Shown here: positions 1 through 11,723 of the stretch, piece after piece
Layout of the letters: each line of letters begins with the position of its first letter
Numbering within the stretch: position 1 is the first letter of the stretch
Assembly: GCA_016802295.1 (NCBI GenBank)
Contig: JAESIW010000137.1
Span: 2,347,318 to 2,411,317, forward strand
Source of the DNA: Brachionus rotundiformis
Taxonomy: Eukaryota; Rotifera; Eurotatoria; Ploima; Brachionidae
Direction of reading: 5' to 3'
DNA: 64,000 bases
Notes under the pieces: generated by a model
Told to the model about the DNA's origin: nothing
The model's database searches: none
The model's input: only the letters and a program-made list of their open reading frames with translations
Translations under genes and position numbers: made by a program

Positions 1-1462
1 GTGACATTTTTGAATCTCTGCTATTTAAATGAATTAATTTCTGACTAAAATTAAATCAAAAATAGAAAGGTCCATCTGATTTGAACAATTAAAGATTATC
101 TGGTTGAAATAAATAAACATTCGACACTTGAAAGTCTAGTGAGAAGCTTTATAAATCAATAGGTTATTTTATTTGTTATTAAACAATCACAAGATTCAAC
201 TTGCTATCTCTGGAATTGGCAACCAGATTCATACTCAGTCAGTCCTTTTTTATCAAGAAGGGAGTTATTTTATTTTTTTTAAAAATCTATTTCGTAAGTT
301 TTTTATTTGTAATTTTTTAAATAATTTTTTTTCAATATAAACATATTCTTTTACATTTTTTAATTTATTTACGTTAAACTTAAACAATGGTCTTCAAATA
401 TCGATTTTTATTTTATTCAATATAACTATTATCAAACAATATATATTCAAATATGTCTTATACCGAAAATTCTGATATTAACTTTAAATAAAATCCAATA
501 AATAATTTATAAATTTTTACCAAAATAACTAACTATTTTATGTTCAATTATTGTCCTTTAACATATTTCAATTTCCTTTTAATTTCAATTAAACATATAA
601 ATTTTCATAACATTGTTTTTAGTATTCCCCGAAAGTCAGTGCTTGTATAGGAAGTTTTGATGCCAAGTTGCACCTTCAATTCTTATTAAAAAGAATTGCA
701 CGTCTTTTGATTTGTAAAGATGCTGCAGACGCTTAAGAGGTTCAATAAAATTGAGAAAGAAGATCTTAAGATCTTAAGAATATTAATTTTGTTAAAGAGA
801 GTATCGCCGCTGATGACCGTTGCATTAGGTATAATTGTTTTAAGATACCACTAAAAATTCAAACATATGCTTTCAAATAATAAATAAATAATTTTAATAA
901 AAAAGCATAATTCATTCAAATTTTTAGAACATATGTTTTATAAGCCAATTTAAATGTCACCTTTTGGATAAACTACTATCACGTACTTGTATTGAACAAA
1001 TTTGAAATATGAAAAAATTTTAGGAAAAAACTATTGAAAGCATATAAAAGTTATACGAAATAATACGAAATTAAGCGAATATGAACGGAAATTATTTGAT
1101 ATTAAATACCAGCAAATAAAATAACCACTCTCTCTAATTTTTATTAATTTTAAAATTTAACCCAAAATGACACAAATTTATCAAATATTAATTATCTTTT
1201 TTATCTAATAATGGCACATTTGATTTAGATGTTTTCTTATAATTCTGAACATACGCTTTTCATAATCTGAACATTTCGAGCATACTAATTTTTAGTATGT
1301 GTACATCAAATTTAATTTAATTGCCAAACCGCTTAGTTTTTCTATTTCGTATGGCTAAGACATTAGAACAAATGCGTTCATGATTTTTTTGATTGAGAAT
1401 AAGATCTAAATAAACCAATTTAATTTTTAAATTTTTTTTAGAATCTTTTTCATGACCAAAAA
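1..1462. other. Intergenic left edge with one coding-like island
   Basis: This stretch is AT-rich and I see no complete gene. Positions about 623-830 are visibly less AT-rich and read like decayed coding sequence on the plus strand. After an AG at 621-622 one frame stays open for about 38 codons, and an overlapping frame from the ATG at 720 stays open to a possible donor at 829. I do not recognise either peptide. The AG at 1440-1441, 21 nt before the XPO1 start codon, looks like a splice acceptor, so part of this region may be 5' UTR or intron. Confidence 0.4.
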
Positions 1463-4400
1463 ATGCACATAATAGAACAAGCTAAGTCATTACTTGATTT
1501 TAATCAAAAATTAGACATCAGTCTGCTTGATGGAGTCGTGAATATGATGTACACCGGGCACGGTGAGGCTGTAAGCATTCTTAAACTTAATTATATCCCT
1601 ATTGCCGATCTAATAAAACTAATTAACCATAAAAAAAATTTTTATTTTAATTTTGAGAATAGAAATAATTAATTAATTTAAAAAAAATTTTTTTCCTTTA
1701 GCAAAAGCAAGCTGGTGAGATATTAAGCACACTTAAAGAGCACCAAGAAGCCTGGACCAGAGTTGACACAATACTGGAATTTTCGCAAAATCAGCAAACA
1801 AAATACTTCGCACTTCAAATACTCGAAAAAACTATAAAAACAAAATGGAAGGCTTTGCCAAGAAATCAATGCGAGGCCATAAAAAAATACATTGTTGGTT
1901 TGATAATAAAAAATTCTTCCGATACGGCTGCACTGGAGCGCGAAAAAGTCTATTTAAACAAATTAAATGTAATTTTAATCCAAATTTTAAAATATGAATG
2001 GCCTAAAAATTGGCCCACGTTCATCAGTGACATAGTGGGCGCGAGTAAAACAAATGAATCAGTTTGTCAGAATAATATGGAAATTTTAAAGCTGCTAAGC
2101 GAAGAGGTCTTCGATTTTTCCAGTGGTCAGCTAACTCAGACCAAAGCAAAACATCTAAAAGAGTCTATGTGCAATGAATTTCAACAAGTATTTCAATTAT
2201 GTAATTTCATAATGACCAATTCTCAGAATACCAACCTGATAACTGTCACTCTGGATACATTACTGAGATTTTTGAACTGGATTCCTCTGGGCTACATATT
2301 CGAAACAGAGCTAATACACCATTTGATAGAGACCTTTTTAGTCATGCCCATATTCCGCAATGTGACCCTCAAATGTCTCACGGAAATTGTGTCCATAAAT
2401 GCGCAAACATATGAGGAAAAATTTGCCGCCATATTCAACATGTCCATGGTACGTCTCAAGCAAATACTTCCATTGGACATTAATTTGCGTGACGCGTACA
2501 AAAATGGTACTACGGATGAGCAAAATTTCATCCAAAATTTAAGTTTGTTCTTGACTTCATTCCTAAAGGAGCACGGAAGTTCAATTGAAAAAAATGTTGA
2601 GTACAGAGAGTTGTTGCATGATGCATTGAACTATTTGGTGCTTGTTTCGGAGGTAGATGATGTGGAAATATTTAAAATTTGTTTGGAATATTGGAGCATA
2701 TTGGCATCGGAATTGTACCGAGAAAATCCATTCAGCACAGTTTCGCCAATATTGCTTTGTTTGAGAAACGAAACGCCTGCAAGGCGTCAGACTTATCAAG
2801 CTATTTTGTCCAAAGTGAGACGAATAATGATATCCAAAATGGCAAAACCAGAAGAAGTGCTGGTGGTTGAGAACGACCAGGGCGAAGTAGTCAGAGAGTT
2901 TATGAAAGACACTGACTCAATAAACATGTACAAAAATATGAGAGAAACCTTGGTCTATTTGACACATTTGGACTGTGCTGATACTGAGTCTATAATGACT
3001 GAGAAACTAATGAATCAAGTGAATGGCTCCGAGTGGTCGTGGAAAAATTTGAACACTTTGTGCTGGGCGATTGGATCAATATCCGGTGCAATGCATGAAG
3101 AAGATGAGAAAAGGTTTTTGGTCACAGTTATCAAGGATTTGTTGGGTTTGTGTGAGCAAAAACGTGGTAAAGACAACAAGGCTATCATTGCTTCGAATAT
3201 AATGTATGTAGTGGGACAGTATCCAAGATTTTTAAGGGCTCATTGGAAATTTTTGAAGACAGTAGTGAACAAATTGTTCGAATTTATGCACGAAACCCAC
3301 GAAGGTGTTCAGGACATGGCGTGTGACACTTTTATTAAGATAGCACAGAAATGTCGCCGTCACTTTGTCCAGATTCAATTGGGAGAAAATGTGCCATTCA
3401 TTGAGGAGATATTGAACTCGATTAATACAATAATTTGTGATTTGGAGCCTCATCAAGTGCATACATTCTACGAAGCAGTTGGCTACATGATCTCAGCTCA
3501 GACCGATGTGCCTACACAAGATCAGCTTATCGAGAAGTATATGCAATTACCAAATGCTGTTTGGGATTCAATAATTCAGCAGGCAACGTCCAATTGTGAC
3601 TGCCTAAAAGAATCTGAGATAATAAAACAACTGTGTAATATTTTAAAGACAAATGTGAGGGCTTGCAAATCGTTGGGCTATCCATTTGTGAATCAATTGG
3701 GTCGAATTTATCTGGACATGCTGAATGTGTATAAAGTAATGAGTTCAAATATAAATGAAGCAATAGCTCAACATGGACAAATGTGTGCCAAACAACCATT
3801 GATTAAGCAAATGAGAGTGGTAAAGAAGGAAAGTTTGAATTTAATTTCCAGTTGGATAAGCAAGTCAAGTGATCCTGACATGGTTGTAGAAAATTTTATT
3901 CCGCCTTTGTTGGACGCTGTTTTACTTGATTATCAGAAAAATGTGGCCGAAGCTCGCGAGCCCGAAGTTCTGTCTACCATGGCAACAATTGTGAACAAGT
4001 TGGAGAGGAGCATCACCAAAGAAGTGCCAAAAATATTCGATGCTGTCTTCGAGTGCACTTTGACCATGATCAATCGAGACTTTGAGGAATATCCTGAGCA
4101 TAGAAAAAACTTTTTCATTCTACTTCAAGCAGTCAATCAGCATTGTTTTCCAGCGTTGCTCCAAATTCAAGGAGCTCAATTCAAGCTCATTCTGGACTCG
4201 ATTATTTGGGCTTTTAAGCATACCATGAGAGATGTGGCAGAGATTGGTTTAGAAATTTTACTCAAATTACTAATCAATATACGCGAGCATCAAGAAGCGG
4301 CACAAAGTTTCTACCAGACATTTTACATAGAAATAATGCAGCATGTATTCGCGGTGGTGACCGATACCTCGCACATTGCAGGCCTGACCTATCATTCACA

Positions 4401-4862
4401 AATACTAGCTCATTTGTTTTCACTATTAGAGAATAACAACATTTTAGTACCATTGTCTCCAGAGGTGCAAAATCCAGCGCAAAATGTCGAATTTGTCCAA
4501 CAGCATGTATTCAATTTGCTTAAGACAGCCTATCCACATCTCCAAGAGTGAGTTATCTTTTCTTTTAAACAAATTTGCTCAATTTAATTTTTATTTTTTT
4601 CTCCTATTTTATTTCAAGTGCTCAAATTCGAATAATTATCAAGGGCTTTTTTGATTTGGATCAAAATTTGCCAGCGTTCAAAGAGCATTTAAGAGATTTT
4701 TTGGTGCAGATAAAAGAGTATGCCGGCGATGACACCAGTGATTTGTATTTGGAAGAGAGAGAAGAGGCGCTTAAAAAAGCAGCTGACGAAAAAAGACGTG
4801 TTCAAGAATCAGTGCCAGGAATTTTGAATCCTCATGAATTGCCAGAAGAAATGCAAGATTAA
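1463..4862 (+). CDS. XPO1: Exportin-1 (CRM1), nuclear export receptor
   Basis: Exportin-1 is the RanGTP-dependent karyopherin that carries leucine-rich-NES cargo out of the nucleus. I read three exons: 1463-1570, 1702-4547 and 4619-4862, joined in phase to give 1065 residues; the human protein has 1071. Similarity runs the whole length. The N-terminal CRIME/importin-beta part includes the stretch LPRNQCEAIKKYIVGLII, the HEAT repeats follow, and the end is NPHELPEEMQD. The NES-groove motif DLLGLCEQKRGKDNKAI is intact, including the cysteine (about residue 520) matching human Cys528, the leptomycin-reactive residue. The start ATG gives an N-terminus about 6 residues shorter than human; an acceptor-like AG and an in-frame stop lie just upstream. 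The gene converges on twinfilin. Confidence 0.97.
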
Positions 4863-5762
4863 AAAATCTTTATCTTTAATTTTCGAAAATTTTCTCATGA
4901 ACGTCAATTTTTGTTTGATCAAATTAATAAATAAATTTTCTTCTAATTAAATTCTATTGATTAAATATTTTTGCTTATTGTATTTTTTGGTAGCGCTTAA
5001 TTTAATCACTGGCATAAATTTTTTCTCAAAACTCAGAGTATCTTCAAACCAAATATTATAGTAATTTTTCCATCTGTCATGATTCTTTCTATATAATACT
5101 AAAATTTTTTTTTTAGATTTTTTTTTGAGGAAAAAAAAACTTTCGTGTAAATAAATTTTTTAATTTTATTTGAAGTTTAATTAAAAGTGCATCAATAAAT
5201 TTAAAACTAATGAATTTGTTTTATTTGTTAATTGTTTTAAAATGTAAAGAATTTTGATTGTTTTTTGGCACATAATTGAAAAAAAATATTTTTGATTAAA
5301 AAAAATGATTATGAATTACATTTCCGAAAGATGAAATAAACGGCTTTTAGATCTTACTGTTTTATAAATAAAAAGATCAATTGTTATTTCATTAATGCAA
5401 AAAAATATTTAAATTATAATATTTTTTATCTATGATCAATCAATCTTTATTAAATCAAATTCTTATCGAGTTGTAAAAAGTAAATTTTCTTTTTGTTTTA
5501 ATTAAAAAATCAAAAATAAAGAAAAGCTTCACAGAGAATTTATAAAAAAAATATCAAAATTAATTTTTTTTTCTTATTTAATTGGGTCAAACTCATGGAC
5601 TAATAATTCAAAAATGTCATGCTGTTTTGGTAAAATTTTATTGTCTAAATTTAGCTAACCAATAAATTAAGTATAAGAACTAGTGACCAAAATAAAATTT
5701 TGAATCTAATTTATAATTATGATACGAATGATTAAGTTTTAATTAAACTAGAACCATAAGTT
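4863..5762. other. Convergent intergenic spacer XPO1/twinfilin
   Basis: AT-rich spacer of 0.9 kb between two convergent genes. It must hold both 3' UTRs; AATAAA-like words are present, for example near 4928, but are too common in this AT-rich DNA to assign. No gene seen. Confidence 0.6.
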
Positions 5763-6815
5763 TCAACTACTCAAGTCTGTTCGTGTAAGACGCTTAGCTC
5801 CTCTTGAGTTTGGACCTTTTGGTTTTTCGAATTTTTTCGAATCGGAAGCCTTTTTGGGATGCAATTCTTCAATAAAATAGCTCTCGCTTAATTCGCTTGG
5901 CTCACTAATCTCAATTGTCTTATTTATTTCAATACCATATTGGGTCTTGATGTATTGAATCATTTCGCTTTTTGTACTCGAATATATCATTCTTTCTTTG
6001 ATTGATACTGAGAAACCTGGCATTGAATATATAAAGACTACAGATTTAAATTTTTCTCCTTCATGAGTGTGGCAAAACCTGAACAAGTGGAATCTACCTT
6101 TATCTTCTGGTATGTAATTCTTAATATCTTCAACTTTTCCTACATCACTCAGGGTAAACAGCTTAGTAGATTGAATTTTTTCCTCTTTTATATTGATAAC
6201 CAATTGGACATAGTTCGATTTTTCATTCCTGAAAGCTTCCAGAGCATGGACAGTTGAGTCCTCAATCGGAAACATGACACCTTGTAGGGTTTTGTGTTTG
6301 GTATCTACATTGATGCGAGTAGAATCTTCATTCTGCTTCAAAAATTCTATTTCTTCTTCACGGTTAGTTAGAGGTGCAGGAGCTTGCTGTGATTTGATAT
6401 GCTTTAAGTAGCCTTCTAAACAAATATCGTCCTGAGCTGTAGCAAATAGCTCATCAGCTACTTGACCAGCGCCAAATTCCAATTTTAAAGTAGACTTTGT
6501 GGAAGCATATAACATTTTTTGTTTGACAGTAGCAAAGTCTGGAGACCATAGAATCAAAAGCCAGGTGTATCCCGAATTGGTCTTTTCATCCAAGCGGTAG
6601 AAAATATAACAAGGAGACTTGGGCTCGATTGATTCGAGGACAAATTTGTCATAATCTGCATCCCAATTTGAATGCTTTACTTCATGATGAACGCTTAATT
6701 CAAGCTCTTCTTTATCATTAATGACCACTTTAAACATTCTTGTATGGTCTTGCTTTGCCTGAGCGAAAAAATTACGCAATTTTTCGTTTGATTTGATGCC
6801 CGATTGATGTGACAT
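5763..6815 (-). CDS. TWF: Twinfilin, actin-monomer sequestering protein
   Basis: Single-exon gene of 350 residues, the same length as vertebrate twinfilins. Twinfilin has two ADF/cofilin-homology domains; it sequesters ADP-actin monomers, caps barbed ends and binds capping protein through its tail. The start MSHQSGIKSNEKL matches the family start MSHQTGI. ADF-H domain 1 is about residues 1-140 (WDADYDKFVLESIE, CYIFYRLD). The linker has VDTKHKTLQGVMFPI, a twinfilin signature. ADF-H domain 2 is about 175-315 (YVQLVINIK, VVFIYSMPGFSVSIKERM), and the basic tail contains HPKKASDSKKFEKPKGP. The absence of introns is unusual beside intron-rich neighbours. An AG on the coding strand 18 nt before the ATG could be a splice acceptor. 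Confidence 0.96.
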   Translation of the reverse strand: MSHQSGIKSNEKLRNFFAQAKQDHTRMFKVVINDKEELELSVHHEVKHSNWDADYDKFVLESIEPKSPCYIFYRLDEKTNSGYTWLLILWSPDFATVKQKMLYASTKSTLKLEFGAGQVADELFATAQDDICLEGYLKHIKSQQAPAPLTNREEEIEFLKQNEDSTRINVDTKHKTLQGVMFPIEDSTVHALEAFRNEKSNYVQLVINIKEEKIQSTKLFTLSDVGKVEDIKNYIPEDKGRFHLFRFCHTHEGEKFKSVVFIYSMPGFSVSIKERMIYSSTKSEMIQYIKTQYGIEINKTIEISEPSELSESYFIEELHPKKASDSKKFEKPKGPNSRGAKRLTRTDLSS

Positions 6816-8483
6816 TTTAGAATTATTTTAAATCTAAAAATTAATTAATATTTTTATGCATTAATTTATCTTTATCACGTTATTTTGGTAGATATTTTAA
6901 AAGCTGTTCTTATGACTAGGAAAAATGAAGCTATTTTATTTGCTTTTAAGGTCAATTTGATTATTCAGATTCAATATTTAGATAAATAAATGTGGATCAT
7001 TTGTGATCCGTACATCAATTTCCAGTGAAAGTGTCATTTCCAACAAACTATTTCCTCTATAAAATATTCAAAACGTTTTACAAAATGGACTTTATTTCAG
7101 TTAAGAACGAAAAATTAGAATTATCTTGAATTTTTTGAAAATAATTAATTAGTTTTTGAAATTTTGGGAATTTTATTTTATTTTTTTCAAATTTAATGAT
7201 GTGAACGTCAAGAAATGTTCAGAACTGTTCTGATTAAAAATATTTTTCATTCTTAAGATTTAATTTATAGAATATTAATCAAATACTATTAAGTGTTTTT
7301 GATATTAAAATTAATATCAAGTATGTAAGAGAAATAAGTAGTTTAAATACATTCTGTAATTTAATCAGATAGAGGAATCGAGTTAAATGTAAAATGAGTT
7401 AAGTAAATATAAGTTATTCATTTTTTTTTTAAATAGACTAAAATATTTCTGAATAATTTAATTAATGGAAATAATTTGCTCCCCCAAACAAATATTGTGC
7501 AGATAAAGTCAAATTTAAAACATAAAGGGAGTTTAATATTAATATAAACTAAAATAAAATACTATAAGTATTTATATAATTTTTTTTATATTAAAATATT
7601 TGAATATAATTTTATTGATTTTTAGGTTGATAAAATTTGAAGAATTTATTTTGAAAAAAGGATGATAAAATATATTAAAAACAAGTCAAATAGTATTTAT
7701 TGGCATTTAAAATCGATAAATAATTTAGCTATTCAACAAATAAATTCCGGATAAAATAATTATTGGATTTATGAATTTATTTTTCGCCTTAATTCGTGAT
7801 TTCTTTTTTTATAGGTTATCAATTATAATTTTTAAATGGGTCACTGTCAAATATCAATTATTGAAATGGATCCTAGTGGTGAGACGTTTTGGCCTAAACT
7901 AGTTACTCATGCAAAAATTTAAAAGAAGATTTTTCAACTTAAATTTTATTTTAATAAATGTAATTTTTTCCATTAGCTATTTTAAAATGATTAATCTTTT
8001 CACATTAATAATCGCTTTAACAACAATAATAATTTAATGTCACAATCACTAAAGGTAAAACACCTACACTTATTTTTCTAGGAATTTTAAATTTAATTGA
8101 TCAAAGTTTTTCATTTATCTTATAGTACTAAAAAAAATAAATTTTCATTTTATAAACCCATCGCAACGAAACGAACATAATTTATTTTCTTAAATATTTG
8201 ATTCAAACAAAAATCGGCACTCGGTTTAGTTCTGTTTGCAATTTCGCTCAGGTGAATAACAAACTCCAACGTTAACACAAATGTCTTTTTATGCTAATTT
8301 TAAATTTTAGATTTATTTAGGTATTTTATTTCATATTTTATTTGCATTCAAAAGGTAAATTGTAAATTACTCCTTAGTATTACTAAACTTTCCATAATTT
8401 GTAAATTATGAAACTAGCATTAAAATCTTTTTTTTTCCTAAACCAATTCTTTGATAATTTAAATTTAAAATTTAGATAAAACT
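6816..8483. other. Divergent intergenic region
   Basis: 1.7 kb between the starts of twinfilin (-) and the membrane-protein gene (+); promoters of both must lie here. A less AT-rich patch at about 8214-8252 ends in CTCAG|GTGAAT and could be a non-coding first exon of the downstream gene. This is weak. No coding region seen. Confidence 0.4.
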
Positions 8484-11354
8484 ATGTCTCCCGATGTAAA
8501 GTTTTTAGGTATTTTTCTTCTCATTAGCTCTATATGGTGCTCGGAATATGTGGCTAACAATGAAAACAGCGTGCAGGTTCACTTCATGGACTTGAAAAGA
8601 GAAAAAGTGAAAAAATATTTTTTTTAAATCAACATTAATTAATAAATATAATAATTTAATAATTTATAATTATAATTAGTTCATGCAAGCTTTACCTTCA
8701 GTGGCGAACGCTATCGCAAAGGCTGCTAACAAATTCTGCGAAAATCAGACCTCATCTTGTGAAAGCTTGAAAAATTTGTAAATAAAATTTTTGAAATTAT
8801 TAATTAATAACAAAATAATTATTTATAATTTTTAAAAAAGTAATATAACTTCACAAAATATAAAATTTGCAGGATCAAATGAGAAGGAAAAATACAATGA
8901 AGAAACCAGATTTATTATTTCTAATATTTACATAGATAATGAAGGTTCAGGCGAAGAATTGTATGTTATGCCCAAACCACTAGCCCTTGGTAATCCATTT
9001 TATTCAATTAACTAAAATAACAATTAGTATAAATCCAATTATAGAATTTTTCAAAAAACATCGAAATGACATAGTAGAAGATGGAAAAGTAGAAATAGCC
9101 TACTTAGATAATGAGCTTGTTTTTCCACAACGAAATAATTTGGACAATTATTTGATCATACCAATTTCGTGCGCTTTTTGTGTCCTATTGATAGTTTTAA
9201 ACCTAGTTTGCCAGATAAAAACGTAAGTTAATAATTTTAAGTGCTTGGTTATAATCATTACATTTTTAACTAGTTATTTGTTGATTGTATAGCTAATCTA
9301 GATTTGCATGAACTTATCTTTTATTAGAAATGACTAAAGCTCTTTTGTTTGTTCCAAAAAAAAATCAAATTATTCATACTAAAAAACAAAATTAATCAAA
9401 ATTTGAAAATTTTATCAAAATTAAATTCGAATCATTTTTAGGTAAGTTAATTAGGGTGCATTTTAATTTTGAGAGAGCCAAATAATAAATATTTACTTAA
9501 TTATCTTAATTTATTAATCCGCTATAAATTAAATTTAAGATTCGAAATTATAGTTTAATTTGGTGTAAACAAATCATTAATTTTTGAAATGAAAATAATA
9601 GCTATTATCAATATTAAAAATTTTTTCATAGCTTAAAAAAAATTATAAAAAATCAAAATTTTTTGAAACAGATTTATAAATTACGATAAAGTTAAAAAGA
9701 AGTCGCAAAATAAAGTAAAAACAAAAAAACTTGAATTGAAAGATCAGCTTGGCTACAATAGATATCCAGTCCTTCCTCTCATCTTCTTTGCAGAGTTATA
9801 TTGTTAAAATAAAGAAGATATTAAAAATGAGTTTTGAAAAAAAGTTAAATTAATTCTAAATTTCGATTGAATGGTTATTGAAAACTGTCAAATTCAAAAA
9901 GTTAATTAACATTTAATATTAGATTAAAAATTATTTTAAAATTGAATAATTTGATTTTAACCTAAAACTATCATGGGTTTCTCTTACAATTGCCAATCTA
10001 TTCTTAAATGTTATAAATTTTCTAGTTATTTTTTTTTTAAATATTAAAATTGATGCCTTTTTTAATATTACCAATATATAAAAAATTGTAATTAAAAGCT
10101 ATCGATATAGATTACATGCTATTTAAGCATCTAAAATTTTTTGATGTTTAAAGATTTTCAAAAACTATTTTTTTAAAGAGAAATTTAGTTCGAATACCAT
10201 AAATTTTCAATAAAATACCCCAAATTTTTAAGTTTTTTCCACAATTTTATAAAGCACTTTTTTTTTTAATTGAAACCAGATTAATTAAAATGAATGACTT
10301 ATCAGTGCTCCAGCTGTTTTTAAAGACCTCCCTTTATTACGGTTCTATTGAATCGGGATGTCCATTCCAACTGAGTCAAAATTGCACCTTTTTTTTTCGA
10401 GTTGCCATCGCTATTTGATGATTTCAAAATTCGAAGTAATGTTATCAAATCGGAGGTTTTTAATTGATCTTTTAAACTCCACATGATTCACATTCTTGAA
10501 AATATTCATTAGTTTTAGATGACTTTTTTTGATTTTCTAAAATGCGTACTGAACTATAGATTTTAAAAGCTTACATTTTTACTTTTCAAAAATTTTAGAA
10601 ATTTTCCAAGATAAAAAAATCCAGGCACTTGGTTTTAAATTAGTTTTCATTCTTTCATAGGAGCATTATTTTTTAAAAAGTAGTGTAAATTAGTTAAAAA
10701 TAGTGGCTTTCTAATTAGTTTAGTGCAAAATAATTTATTTATGTATAATCTTAATAATTGGGGAAAAAATAAAAATTTTATGGTATCGATTCTAATGACC
10801 CTTTGATAAGTATAAAATTTGAATCAAAAATACATTTAATTAGCAATAAATTTCCTATAACTTTAATAAGTAGTTAATTTCTTTTGTTTGAATTTTTTCT
10901 TTTAGTTTTTAAATTTCTTTAAAATAATTTAAATGTTTGATCTATTAAAAGTTGTTTGACTCTATCTAGTTGTAAATAAATTAATTATCTCTTTTATCTT
11001 AATATTCCAATAGCGAATAACTAGTTAAGAAAGTGTAGCTATTAACATTTAACCTATCACATAACACAATTCGATCTTTTAATATTTTAATAAAGATCAA
11101 AGACGCTTTCTAAACCAAAAAATAAGATATATAAAAAAGAATCAGGAACAACTAACGACGATTCGAATGACAATAGAGAAGAGAACAAATTTCCATTATT
11201 GAATAGAAACGATGAGAGTTATGACGAGCCAGACTCGTCGCGTTATCTTGAGCCCATGCAGCGTTTTCCAATTCCGTCGACGCCCATGCTAACAACCGCC
11301 AGGCAACTTTCGAACATTAGAACTAATCCACACATGAGATTAACTCAAGTTTAA
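8484..11354 (+). CDS. Unrecognised single-pass type I membrane protein, proximal last exon
   Basis: I do not recognise this protein. Five exons join in phase: 8484-8606, 8680-8777, 8841-8989, 9045-9222 and 11096-11354, giving 268 residues. Residues 1-20 are a good signal peptide (KFLGIFLLISSIWCS). The ectodomain of about 135 residues has two cysteines in CENQTSSC and N-glycosylation sequons NQT and NIT. A hydrophobic segment at about 159-180 (YLIIPISCAFCVLLIVLNLV) is followed by a basic stop-transfer (KTSKTLSKPKNKIYKK) and a polar tail of about 85 residues. The exon-3 acceptor at 8840 has a poor pyrimidine tract and was chosen because only it keeps the frame. Intron 4 is 1.87 kb, unlike the others at about 55-75 nt. 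A second possible last exon lies at 14152. Confidence 0.65.
9223..11095 (+). other. Large intron 4 of the membrane-protein gene
   Basis: 1.87-kb AT-rich intron in a gene whose other introns are below 80 nt. A short open stretch near 9739-9806 follows an AAAG|ATCA that resembles the start of the last exon, but it stops within a few codons in the required phase. Slightly less AT-rich DNA at about 10295-10440 matches nothing I know. Confidence 0.5.
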
Positions 11355-11723
11355 TAAATAGTTTATAAATATATCTTTTCGTAAAGTGTTACTTACCTTA
11401 TTTAGGTTATTTAGAGTTATTTATAAAATTAATTTAGAATAAAATTTTATTGAAGAAAAAAATTTTTTAATTAATTTAATATTATTAAATATCAGTGAAC
11501 AGTGTCAAACAACTTTAATAGTAAATGTTCAATTTGATTTCTAAGCGAGAAATAGAAAATAAAATATCTTTTAATTTAAATTTTTTTTCTTAAATTAGTT
11601 ATTTTTATTAAAAAAATAAATTTGTTTAAATAAAAAAAATAAAAATAAATTAAAAAATTGCAGAGTGTCAGACAACTTTTGATTGATAAAACAGAGTTAC
11701 TTTTTACAAAAATCTTTTTTTGA
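11355..11723. other. Spacer between proximal last exon and kinase stop
   Basis: 369 nt of AT-rich sequence between convergent ends. Nothing recognisable beyond likely 3' UTRs. Confidence 0.5.

Noticed and set aside
9739..9806. Possible extra last exon in intron 4 of the membrane-protein gene
   Set aside because: In the phase required by the upstream donor it stops within a few codons, and no conserved feature is present.
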